Shown: positions 1 to 5,508 of the stretch, one piece after another
Numbering within the stretch: the stretch's first letter is position 1
Layout of the letters: each line of letters starts with the position of its first letter
Source: Deinococcus sp.
GTDB lineage: Bacteria > Deinococcota > Deinococci > Deinococcales > Deinococcaceae
Reading direction: 5' to 3'
Assembly: GCA_028287665.1 (NCBI GenBank)
Contig: JAQBPF010000095.1
Location: 1-5,508, forward strand
Length of the DNA: 5,508 bases
Notes under the pieces: generated by a model
Seen by the model: the letters and a program-made list of their open reading frames with translations, nothing else
What the model was told of the DNA's origin: nothing
The model's database searches: none
Program-made: the position numbers and the translations under genes

Positions 1-149
1 GCCTGCACCGAAAACGTGTGTTCGGGAAGGCGGCGCACCAGCTGATCGACCCACACGCTGACCCCACTGTGCCCCTGAGGATAGGTGACTTCGGTGTACA
101 GGACGACGCTCAGAGGTTGCCGCGAATTGTGAGGGGGAGTAAGGGTCAT
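1..149 (-). CDS. N-terminal fragment of a PelF/DUF3492-like glycosyltransferase (partial)
   Basis: The frame opens at an ATG (149-147) and stays open to the window edge, giving 49 full codons. After a short polar start it reads LSVVLYTEVTYPQ, then HSGVSVWVDQLVRRLPEH and TFSVQ. The pattern TYP-x-GGVS-x-W-x-QL-x-LPEH-x-F is typical of the N-terminus of DUF3492/PelF-type GT4 (GT-B fold) glycosyltransferases, which transfer sugars from nucleotide donors during exopolysaccharide or glycoconjugate synthesis. PelF itself is cytosolic and uses UDP-sugars; the substrate here cannot be told. The C-terminal catalytic domain lies outside the window. The start is chosen because the family motif begins about 13 residues in. 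The frame is open further upstream, with TTG/CTG codons, but no Shine-Dalgarno sequence supports any start. It follows an intrinsic terminator (226-203), so it probably has its own promoter, which I could not place. Confidence 0.68.
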   Translation of the reverse strand, partial: MTLTPPHNSRQPLSVVLYTEVTYPQGHSGVSVWVDQLVRRLPEHTFSVQ

Positions 150-168
150 GACGGCATCTATCAGCAAT

Positions 169-184
169 GCCCCTGATTGGGGGC
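169..184. repeat. Small GC hairpin upstream of the glycosyltransferase start
   Basis: GCCCC (169-173) and GGGGC (180-184) pair around a 6-nt loop, 20 bp ahead of the ATG at 149. On the minus strand it would lie in the 5' leader of the glycosyltransferase mRNA if transcription starts upstream. A 5-bp stem is common by chance in DNA this GC-rich, so a regulatory role is only possible. Confidence 0.2.
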
Positions 185-202
185 CGTGGCCGAATTTGGG
201 GC

Positions 203-226
203 AAAAAAGACGGCCAATGTGGCCGC
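203..226 (-). terminator. Intrinsic terminator after the small acidic-protein gene
   Basis: On the minus strand a perfect 6-bp stem (CGGCCA / TGGCCG, 225-211) with a 3-nt CAT loop, extendable by one G-U pair, is followed at once by TCTTTTTT (210-203). This is a classic Rho-independent terminator. It lies about 75 nt past the stop of the small gene (300) and ends leftward transcription before the glycosyltransferase gene. An attenuator role in a glycosyltransferase leader cannot be excluded, because another hairpin sits directly before it. Confidence 0.8.
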
Positions 227-242
227 CTGAACATTTGTTCAG
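227..242. promoter_or_regulatory. Perfect 16-bp palindrome, GAAC-N4-GTTC type
   Basis: CTGAACATTTGTTCAG has 7-bp perfect arms around a TT centre. It contains GAAC-N4-GTTC, the core of the LexA/DinR (SOS) box known from Gram-positive bacteria, so it could be an operator. Against this, it abuts the terminator hairpin (226-203) and sits between the small gene and the terminator. In RNA it would form a hairpin with only 2 unpaired bases, so it may simply be a second stem of a tandem terminator. No clear promoter was found beside it. Confidence 0.4.
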
Positions 243-299
243 CTGTATTGGGTCACTGTGGTGGCTCTCTTGTGCCCGCCAACCTTGACCCTTTGAGGA

Positions 300-566
300 C
301 TATTCGCCCAATTTCCCCTCTTCGCCCATGTTTGAACTTGGTGGGTCGCTGGCCACCATGCTGCCTGCCGAGGCCACGTCCTGTTTGTCCATGCCCCGGT
401 CTGCGAACTCGCCGGGGGCTTTGCTCTGGGCCGTGACTTCAGCAGCAAGTTCCTTTCTGGGGTCAGGCTTGCCCATAAATTGCAGATCTACATTGCTGAT
501 TTCTGCCTCGGTTTTGGGGGCGTCGGCCGCAGGAACGGGCCCACTCTGATCATTCTTGTTGGTCAT
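300..566 (-). CDS. Small acidic, probably disordered protein of unknown function
   Basis: This 88-residue protein starts MTNKNDQSGP and ends in GEEGKLGE; I do not recognise a family. It has 16 Asp/Glu against 9 Lys/Arg, about 9% Gly, many Pro/Ala/Ser, and no Cys, Trp, Tyr or His. There is no signal peptide, membrane segment or obvious motif, so it is likely soluble, cytosolic and largely unfolded, resembling hydrophilin-like or other stress-linked small proteins in composition only. The ATG (566-564) has no good Shine-Dalgarno sequence, but a TANNNT box lies 6 nt before it. It sits 93 nt after the DUF58 gene on the same strand with no terminator between, so read-through from the MoxR unit is also possible. 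An intrinsic terminator follows. An overlapping 89-codon plus-strand frame is less likely, since the minus-strand gene fits the strand order and the terminator. Confidence 0.62.
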   Translation of the reverse strand: MTNKNDQSGPVPAADAPKTEAEISNVDLQFMGKPDPRKELAAEVTAQSKAPGEFADRGMDKQDVASAGSMVASDPPSSNMGEEGKLGE

Positions 567-572
567 GCGCCT

Positions 573-578
573 ACGGTA
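573..578 (-). promoter_or_regulatory. Possible leaderless -10 box for the small acidic-protein gene
   Basis: The minus strand reads TACCGT, then six bases (AGGCGC), then the ATG at 566. A TANNNT -10 element this close to a start codon would put the transcript start at or next to the ATG, as in Deinococcus leaderless genes. No convincing -35 element is seen 16-18 bp upstream, so this is tentative. Confidence 0.4.
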
Positions 579-659
579 GCAAGCTGAGGTGTACTGGGCC
601 TGAGCCGTTCCTTTAGGTGGGCGTGGATGTGGAGTGTGTGGCCGCCAGATCCCTTCTCG

Positions 660-1781
660 CTAGCCGCCCAGACGCAGCACACTCTGGTTACCGCGCAGCA
701 CGAACACCAGAATGCCTGCGCCAGCCAGAGCCCCCGCCTGACGTTCCAGCTCGCGGATAGAGTCGGGGGCCGCGACCCACTGACGGCGCGGATTTTCTCC
801 GGGTTCGAGGTAGAACCCGTCTGGAATGGCCACCACCGCCACCCGGCTGGCCGAGGCACGGGCACGCATGGCCTGTTCGATCAGGGCGGTTCCGGCGCGG
901 GCGGTCACGATGATCAGGTTGCCCCCGGCCCGAATGGGCGGAATGATGGGCACCGCCGGATCGGGCTGAGCCTGTGCCAGACGCAGCAGGGCGGCCCGCA
1001 TCGCCTCGGGGGTCCGGCCAATGGCAGTCGGCCCCGCGTTGGTGGCGACCGCAATCGGCAACGCCAGGGCAAAAGATTCCTGCACCAGACTGGCCGCCAG
1101 CCGCACGGCACTGTCGGTATACACCTCTCCTCCGGTACTGAGGTCCAGGTATACGGTGACGCTGCTGGAGGCGGAGCGCTCTGGCTCGCGCACGGTCAGG
1201 CTGCCCGTCCGGGCCGTCAGTCGCCAGTGCACCCGGCCTGGAGGATCGCCGGGCACATAGTCGCGCACGCCGCGCAAACTGATCGGGTCTTCCAAACCGT
1301 AGGTGCGCGACCAGGTTCCTTCACTCAGCAGTGGCCGCAACAGGTCGGGGAGCAGCAAGCCGTGCGTGCCTGGATAGACCTCCAGACGGGTCGGAACGGC
1401 CAGTGGCACACTGCGCCAGAACAGTCCCAACGGATCGGCCCAGCGCAAGGTGCCGCCCTGCCAGTCAAACACTCCCCGGCGGTTGAGGGTCAGCGTGGTC
1501 TGGACTTCCTGAACAGCTTCGCCGTGTACCCAGCCTGCCAGGACGGGCACGGTATCGGCCACCACGCTCCGCGGCGACTCGTCCTCTATCCACACCCGCA
1601 CAGGCAGGCGGTTGACAACCCGCGCCCGCACGGTCAGGGCAATCCGCCCACCGCTGAAGGCCGAAGCAGGCAAGTGCCGGGAAAGCGTGACCTGTGGTGG
1701 AGCCCGGTAGAGCCAAGCGATCACCCCCACCAGTGCAGCAGTGAAGGCCAGCCACAGCAGGACCGCCCACAGCCCGGTCAT
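660..1781 (-). CDS. DUF58 domain protein (vWA-like), partner of the MoxR ATPase
   Basis: This 373-residue protein begins with one hydrophobic segment (about residues 4-24) that probably anchors it in the membrane, followed by a beta-rich region. RRGVFDWQGG and ADPLGLFWRS (101-123) are the RRG...DPLGLF signature seen before DUF58 cores. The DUF58 motif lies at 169-201, with LRGVRDYVPGDPPGRVHW and then RLTARTGSLTVRE. A von Willebrand A-like strand follows with D213-x-S215 (YLDLS); the full DxSxS metal site is not kept, since position 217 is Gly. Length and order are normal for the family. DUF58 proteins are usually encoded beside MoxR ATPases and are thought to be adaptors or effectors in maturing envelope proteins. 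The start ATG overlaps the MoxR stop as ATGA, so translation is probably coupled. The target is not known. TAG stop at 662-660. Confidence 0.9.
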   Translation of the reverse strand: MTGLWAVLLWLAFTAALVGVIAWLYRAPPQVTLSRHLPASAFSGGRIALTVRARVVNRLPVRVWIEDESPRSVVADTVPVLAGWVHGEAVQEVQTTLTLNRRGVFDWQGGTLRWADPLGLFWRSVPLAVPTRLEVYPGTHGLLLPDLLRPLLSEGTWSRTYGLEDPISLRGVRDYVPGDPPGRVHWRLTARTGSLTVREPERSASSSVTVYLDLSTGGEVYTDSAVRLAASLVQESFALALPIAVATNAGPTAIGRTPEAMRAALLRLAQAQPDPAVPIIPPIRAGGNLIIVTARAGTALIEQAMRARASASRVAVVAIPDGFYLEPGENPRRQWVAAPDSIRELERQAGALAGAGILVFVLRGNQSVLRLGG

Positions 1782-2785
1782 GGGCGGGGAGGTGGATCAG
1801 AGACCGGGCCAAGCTCCACGGGCACCGGTTCGGCCCGCAGGACATCGGCCACCACCGTTTCTCCCTGTGTGCCCTGTAACCGCGCCTCTACCCGCAGGCT
1901 GAGGCGGTGGGCCAGCACGCCCGGCGCGGCCCGCTGCACATCGTCGGGGGTGGTGAAAGCCCGGCCCTCCATCCACGCCAGGGCCTGCGCCACGCCCTGA
2001 AGACCGAGGCTGGCACGCGGCCCACCGCCCAAGGCCACCAGGGGATGGTGCCGGGTGCGGGCCGCCAGGCCGGAGATATAGCGCCGCAGGTCTTCAGCCA
2101 CAAACACGCCGCGTACTGCTTTCTGAGCGTCCAGCAGGTCGGCGGGTGTGGCTACGGCTGCCAGCGTGTGAATCGGGTGCAGGTCTTGCAGGCGGCCCAG
2201 CATCCTGACTTCTTCTTCAAGGGTGGGGTAACCCACCGACAGCCGCAGCAAAAAGCGGTCCAGTTGGGCTTCGGGCAGGCGGTAGGTGCCCTCGTGCTCC
2301 ACTGGGTTTTGCGTGGCGATCACCACAAAAGGCGCTGTCAGCCGGTGAGTCACGCCCGATTCAGTCACCTGCCCCTCCCCCATCGCTTCCAGCAGGGCCG
2401 ACTGCGTTTTGGGGGTGGCCCGGTTGATTTCATCGGCCAGCAGCACACCCGTAAAAATTGGCCCCGGCACAAATTCAAAGGTCCCTGTGGCGGGCCGGTA
2501 CACACTGACGCCCGTCACATCGCTGGGCAGGAGGTCAGGCGTGAACTGAACCCGTGAGAAGGGCAGTCCCAACGAGGCGGCCAGAGCGCGGGCCAGCATG
2601 GTTTTCCCAGTGCCGGGCGCATCTTCCAGCAGCACGTGCCCGCCTGCCAGGATTCCAGCGAGGGCCAGCGCAGTCACCTCATGTTTGCCGACCAGAACGC
2701 GGGCCACATTGTCCATCACGCGCCCAACGAATGCTGGGGCAGAAGCCGAAGATGCAGGAAGAGAGACGGCGGTCATGGCCGTCAT
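1778..2785 (-). CDS. MoxR-family AAA+ ATPase
   Basis: This 335-residue protein is a cytosolic ATP-driven chaperone-like enzyme. The Walker A motif is DAPGTGKT (residues 55-62, Lys61), Walker B is VLLADEIN (114-121, Asp118-Glu119), sensor 1 is IATQN (Asn160), the probable Arg finger is Arg177 in QLDRF, and sensor 2 lies in GGGPRASLGL (Arg257). The stretch PVEHEGTYRLPEAQLDRF is highly typical of MoxR proteins. All catalytic residues are present and the length is usual, so it should be active. The ATG at 2785 overlaps the DUF4129 gene stop as ATGA, and its own stop overlaps the DUF58 start in the same way, so the three proteins are probably made in step. A second ATG three codons in (2776) is an alternative start. 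Members of this family work with DUF58/vWA proteins on membrane, metal-insertion or envelope targets; the target here is unknown. Confidence 0.95.
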   Translation of the reverse strand: MTAMTAVSLPASSASAPAFVGRVMDNVARVLVGKHEVTALALAGILAGGHVLLEDAPGTGKTMLARALAASLGLPFSRVQFTPDLLPSDVTGVSVYRPATGTFEFVPGPIFTGVLLADEINRATPKTQSALLEAMGEGQVTESGVTHRLTAPFVVIATQNPVEHEGTYRLPEAQLDRFLLRLSVGYPTLEEEVRMLGRLQDLHPIHTLAAVATPADLLDAQKAVRGVFVAEDLRRYISGLAARTRHHPLVALGGGPRASLGLQGVAQALAWMEGRAFTTPDDVQRAAPGVLAHRLSLRVEARLQGTQGETVVADVLRAEPVPVELGPVSDPPPRP

Positions 2786-4269
2786 TGTGCCTGTTCAGCG
2801 GGGGGAGGCTCTGTGGGAAGCGCGGAAGGCAAGGTCAGCAGTTCGGTGCAGATCTCACGCTCAGCGGCCTCGGCAGCCTCGGCATCAGCGGTGCTGACAA
2901 CCCCGCCATACCGCACGGGGGCGTACACACGGGCCAGCAGGTGCAGTGGGGCGGCCAGAGTGGGCAGGCCGTCAGACAGGCGGACCACATAGCTGTTGGG
3001 CGTTTCGTGCGCGGCACGGCCCCGGCCCGACGCGGTCAGCGCGGCCTCGGCGTTGCGGTAGGCCACCCGGACGCGGTGCAGGGCAGCGGCACCGGGCGCA
3101 GCGGCTTCCGTGGGGACAGCAGGCTGGAGGTCTCGGCGGCGGGGGCCGCGCAGGCTCAGGGCGGTGTGAACCAACAGCGCAAACACCGCCACATAGAACA
3201 GCAGCGCCCCCCACAACACCAGATTCAGGAAGGAGGTCAGGCGGCGTTCCTGCGTGGAGAGAGGCTGGACCTCTGATCCGGCAGCGCCCGATTCTGCGCC
3301 CTGCACGGAGCCGAGGCCGCCACCAGACCCACCTGTAGAGCTGCCGAACGCCAACACCACCGCCAGGATCATCGTCAGCACGAGGCCCGCGCCCATCAGC
3401 CATTCCACGAGCGTTGCAGGTCGCCCCCGCCGCGCCGGGATCACCCGCAGCAGAAAAAACAGGGCCAGAACGACCAGTATTCCGGCCACGGCCAGCAATT
3501 CAGGAGGGGGCGCGGGAATCACATCTTCGGCGATCAGGCGGGGGCGCGGCGCAGCAGGGGGCCGGGTGGGTTGGGTGGAGGAAGCGGCGGCGGTGCTGCC
3601 GGAACCGGAAGGCACACCCCCTGCCCCAGCCTGAGCAGGCGGTACAGGCGAGGCATTCCATAGCGGCGCAGGGTGGGGAAACGCGAACGCCAGGGTTAAG
3701 GCCAGGACCACAGGCAGGGCCAGCCACGCCGCCGTTTTAGGCGTCCCACCCGCACCTTCCCCGCCTACTTCCTGGCCCAGCCAGCCCGGTCTGCGGTCAT
3801 CGAGCCCTGGACGCAGCAGTGCCCCGCCTGCCAGCGCCAGCAGCAGCAACGGCTGAGGCGATACCAACCCCACTGCCAGCACCAACAGCAGGCCTCTGCG
3901 CCGTCCTTCTTCCAGTATCGCCGCGCCCCAGTACAGGCCAGCCACACCCAACAGAGCGGCCAGATACAGCACCAACAGGTTGCTGATGACCGCCGAACGG
4001 AGAACCACCGACACCCCGCCGAGGCCCGACAGATGGCCCAGAATCGCGCCGCCCACGATCAGGAAGGAAATCAGCAGGCGGCCCTCACGCCAGAGCGGAA
4101 AGCGGACGCCCAGGCCAAACAGAAGCGACAGCAGGAGGCACGCCCAGATGGGCAAAATCCCCAGCAGCGCCAACGGCAGCAGCGCCGCGCCGTAAGCCTG
4201 CCAGGGCGCGTTGGTGGGCGCGTCCACTGGCACAATCTGGTCGTCTGGGAGGGCACGCGGGGCGGACAT
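2782..4269 (-). CDS. Multi-pass membrane protein with C-terminal DUF4129 domain
   Basis: Starting at ATG 4269 this is 495 residues. Hydrophobic segments lie near 25-54 (one or two passes), 64-83, 87-112, 124-152, 178-197, 256-275, 287-308 and 346-370. A Pro/Ala/Ser/Gly-rich loop covers 198-255 and a Gly/Ser-rich loop 309-345. The C-terminus (about 397-480) is a DUF4129 domain: VRVAYRNAEAAL, then TPNSYVVRL (423-431) and VYAPVRYGG (448-456). DUF4129 often ends TgpA-type membrane transglutaminases, but no transglutaminase core is present and the only Cys residues are 44 and 474. It is first in the unit with MoxR and DUF58, whose stop/start codons overlap, so it is the probable membrane partner. 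A start at 4314 would add 15 residues. The 4269 start is preferred because the TACACT box sits 8 nt before it and the extra residues look unconserved. Confidence 0.82.
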   Translation of the reverse strand: MSAPRALPDDQIVPVDAPTNAPWQAYGAALLPLALLGILPIWACLLLSLLFGLGVRFPLWREGRLLISFLIVGGAILGHLSGLGGVSVVLRSAVISNLLVLYLAALLGVAGLYWGAAILEEGRRRGLLLVLAVGLVSPQPLLLLALAGGALLRPGLDDRRPGWLGQEVGGEGAGGTPKTAAWLALPVVLALTLAFAFPHPAPLWNASPVPPAQAGAGGVPSGSGSTAAASSTQPTRPPAAPRPRLIAEDVIPAPPPELLAVAGILVVLALFFLLRVIPARRGRPATLVEWLMGAGLVLTMILAVVLAFGSSTGGSGGGLGSVQGAESGAAGSEVQPLSTQERRLTSFLNLVLWGALLFYVAVFALLVHTALSLRGPRRRDLQPAVPTEAAAPGAAALHRVRVAYRNAEAALTASGRGRAAHETPNSYVVRLSDGLPTLAAPLHLLARVYAPVRYGGVVSTADAEAAEAAEREICTELLTLPSALPTEPPPAEQAQ

Positions 4270-4277
4270 TTTGGAGG

Positions 4278-4283
4278 AGTGTA
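4278..4283 (-). promoter_or_regulatory. Possible leaderless promoter of the DUF4129-MoxR-DUF58 unit
   Basis: TACACT (a TANNNT -10 box) lies 8 nt before the ATG at 4269. The bases between are CTCCTCCA-like with no Shine-Dalgarno sequence, which favours a leaderless transcript. A poor -35 match (TTCGCC) sits 18 bp upstream. The box lies inside the extended reading frame from 4314, so if that longer start is used this site is not the promoter. Confidence 0.42.
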
Positions 4284-4360
4284 GCGTGTGAAGCAGGGTG
4301 AGGCGAACACACATGACGCCAACTCCGCTGCCGTGTGGAAGGGCAATCGCTATCGCTCAC

Positions 4361-4400
4361 TTAGCCCCTCCCCGGCCCTCCCCCCTCAAGGGAGAGGGAG
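4361..4400. repeat. C/T-rich intergenic element with an imperfect hairpin
   Basis: The plus strand runs TTAGCCCCTCCCC, then GGCCCTCCCCCCTCAAGGG, then AGAGGGAGG. Bases 4376-4384 pair with 4390-4398, giving 8 of 9 pairs (the ninth would be G-U in minus-strand RNA) around a 5-nt loop. No T-tract follows on either strand, so it is unlikely to be an intrinsic terminator. Low-complexity intergenic stem-loops of this kind are often dispersed repeats in GC-rich genomes, but repetition cannot be seen from one window. Confidence 0.45.
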
Positions 4401-4440
4401 GAAACACCACCCAACTCACTCGCCTCCCTCCCCCACTCCC

Positions 4441-4475
4441 AACAAAAAACCCGCCCCAGCCGAAGCCAGAGCGGG
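4441..4475 (-). terminator. Strong intrinsic terminator of rpoD
   Basis: On the minus strand CCCGCTCTGGC and GCTGGGGCGGG form an 11-pair stem (some G-U pairs) closed by TTCG inside C...G, the unusually stable C(UUCG)G tetraloop, followed by TTTTTTGTT. It begins about 17 nt after the rpoD stop. It separates the sigma-factor transcript from the DUF4129-MoxR-DUF58 unit, so that unit needs its own promoter. Confidence 0.93.
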
Positions 4476-4492
4476 AAGTGAGACTGAAATGC

Positions 4493-5508
4493 TCAGTCCA
4501 GGAAGTCGCGGAGTTTGCGGGTGCGGCTTTCGTGGTATTTCAGCTTGCGCAGCGCCTTGTTTTCAATCTGACGGATGCGTTCGCGGGTCACGTTAAAGCG
4601 CTGGCCGACCTCCTCCAGCGTATGCTCGCGCCCGTCCACGAGTCCTTTGCGGAACTTCAGCACCAGGGCTTCGCGTTCGGTCAGCTTGCTCAGGGCCTTC
4701 TCAAGCTCTTCGCTCAGCAGCGTTTTGGCGGCGTTGTCTACGGGCGAATCCAGGTTCTCGTCGGGAATGAAATCGCCGTAAAAGCTGTCTTTCTCATCAC
4801 CGATGGGCGTTTCCAGCGACACCGGCTCCTGGCTGACCTTCTGCACTTCCTCGACTTTGGTGGCGTCCCAGCCCGGCCCCATCGCCTCGGCAATCTCTTC
4901 GTGCGTGGCCTCGCGGCTCAGTTCCTGCTGAAGCTGCCGGGCCGTGCGCGTGAGTTTGTTGATGGTTTCGACCATGTGCACCGGAATACGGATGGTGCGG
5001 GCCTGATCGGCGATGGCGCGGTTGATGGCCTGACGAATCCACCACGTGGCATAGGTGGAGAACTTGTAGCGGCGGCGGTACTCGAACTTCTCGACGGCGC
5101 GGATCAGGCCCTGGTTGCCTTCCTGAATCAGATCGAGGAAGCCCAGGCCACGTCCGGTGTACTTCTTGGCGATGCTGACCACGAGGCGCAGGTTGGCCTC
5201 GATCAATCCCTGACGGGCATTCGCGCCGTCTTCGGTCTGACGCATCAGGCGGCGGCGGCCCCGGTCGTCCATCTCCAGGTCTTCGTCCAGCGTTTTGCGG
5301 GCGGCCTCACCTTCCTCGATCCGGCGGGCCAGCGCAATTTCTTCTTCCAGCGTCAGCAGGGGCACGCGCCCGATCTCGTGCAGGTACTGGCGCACAGGGT
5401 CGTTGCTGACAGCGCGGGGCATGTCGTCAAAGTATTTTTCTTCGTCGTCTTCCGTATTGGCCGCCGCACGGTTGATCGGGCCACCCTCTTCGGCCTCATC
5501 GGCGTCCT
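4493..5508 (-). CDS. rpoD: Primary sigma factor RpoD/SigA (N-terminus outside window)
   Basis: This is the housekeeping sigma-70 subunit that directs RNA polymerase to promoters. The frame is open to the window edge (337 full codons), and residues before the Met at 5422 are in frame and acidic (ADEAEEGG, then [10 protein letters not shown]), so that Met is internal and the true start is upstream. Numbering from that Met: region 1.2 is at 5-38 ([15 protein letters not shown]); region 2 at about 75-150 includes [19 protein letters not shown], with the -10-reading aromatic/Gln face (Gln131 equals E. coli Gln437) and Asn134 where E. coli has Thr440; region 3 is at about 151-225; region 4 at 235-309 carries the -35-reading helix-turn-helix TLEEVGQRF...[10 protein letters not shown]. 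The end, [17 protein letters not shown], matches Thermus/Deinococcus SigA. The gene is terminated just downstream at 4475-4441. Confidence 0.97.
   Translation of the reverse strand, partial: DADEAEEGGPINRAAANTEDDEEKYFDDMPRAVSNDPVRQYLHEIGRVPLLTLEEEIALARRIEEGEAARKTLDEDLEMDDRGRRRLMRQTEDGANARQGLIEANLRLVVSIAKKYTGRGLGFLDLIQEGNQGLIRAVEKFEYRRRYKFSTYATWWIRQAINRAIADQARTIRIPVHMVETINKLTRTARQLQQELSREATHEEIAEAMGPGWDATKVEEVQKVSQEPVSLETPIGDEKDSFYGDFIPDENLDSPVDNAAKTLLSEELEKALSKLTEREALVLKFRKGLVDGREHTLEEVGQRFNVTRERIRQIENKALRKLKYHESRTRKLRDFLD

Noticed and set aside
167..436. Plus-strand open frame of 89 codons
   Set aside because: It runs through the terminator and palindrome and opposite the small acidic-protein gene. 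Its product is Pro/Arg/Cys-rich with no domain, and no plus-strand promoter or ribosome site is visible.
627..2000. Long plus-strand open frame (457 codons) across the DUF58 gene and the end of the MoxR gene
   Set aside because: It is antisense to two well-recognised genes. Its product is low-complexity (rich in Gly, Arg, Gln, His, Pro) without domains, as expected for a frame opposite GC-rich coding DNA.
2554..3276. Plus-strand open frame of 240 codons over the MoxR/DUF4129 junction
   Set aside because: Antisense to clear genes, with shadow-like Gly/Arg/Gln-rich composition and no recognisable motif.
4270..4314. Upstream ATG adding 15 residues to the DUF4129 protein
   Set aside because: The added residues look unlike a conserved N-terminus, and a TANNNT box is positioned for transcription to begin at the inner ATG. 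Kept only as an alternative.
4341..4357. Short direct repeat (ATCGC twice, 6 bp apart)
   Set aside because: Two 5-bp units are expected by chance, and no promoter or iteron array surrounds them.
4376..4398. C/T-rich hairpin as a second terminator
   Set aside because: No T-tract follows on either strand and the strong rpoD terminator is already upstream.

Overview
This GC-rich window (roughly 60-65% G+C by eye) most likely comes from Deinococcus or a close relative in the Deinococcus-Thermus phylum. The main evidence is the primary sigma factor on the right. From its core to its C-terminus ([17 protein letters not shown], then [10 protein letters not shown]) it follows what I recall of Thermus/Deinococcus SigA almost residue for residue. 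Two candidate TANNNT -10 boxes lie only 6-8 nt from a start codon and lack any Shine-Dalgarno sequence, which fits the leaderless transcription common in Deinococcus. All six supported protein genes are on the minus strand, so the region reads right to left in transcription order.

Layout in transcription order. (1) 5508-4493: rpoD/sigA, missing its N-terminus, closed by a strong intrinsic terminator with a C(UUCG)G loop (4475-4441). (2) 4440-4270: an intergenic stretch holding a C/T-rich (on +) imperfect hairpin element and a possible leaderless promoter. (3) 4269-660: a tight three-gene unit of a multi-pass membrane protein with a C-terminal DUF4129 domain, a MoxR-family AAA+ ATPase and a DUF58 protein, joined by two ATGA stop/start overlaps. 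(4) 566-300: a small, acidic, probably disordered protein of unknown function with its own possible leaderless -10 box. (5) 299-150: a perfect 16-bp palindrome of GAAC-N4-GTTC type next to a second intrinsic terminator. (6) 149-1: the first 49 codons of a glycosyltransferase with a PelF/DUF3492-like N-terminus, cut by the window edge.

The three-gene unit is the functional centre. MoxR ATPases paired with DUF58 proteins usually act as chaperone-like modules on membrane or cell-envelope targets, and DUF4129 is often the C-terminal tail of TgpA-type membrane transglutaminases. Here the membrane protein keeps a TgpA-like outline (N-terminal helix bundle, external loop, more helices, cytoplasmic DUF4129), but a short Pro/Ala/Ser/Gly-rich loop with no Cys stands where the transglutaminase core would be. 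This apparent loss of the enzyme domain is the most interesting protein-level observation. The rest of the window looks like ordinary chromosomal backbone. I see no mobile element, CRISPR array, tRNA, rRNA or phage gene, and no clear sign of an entirely new system.
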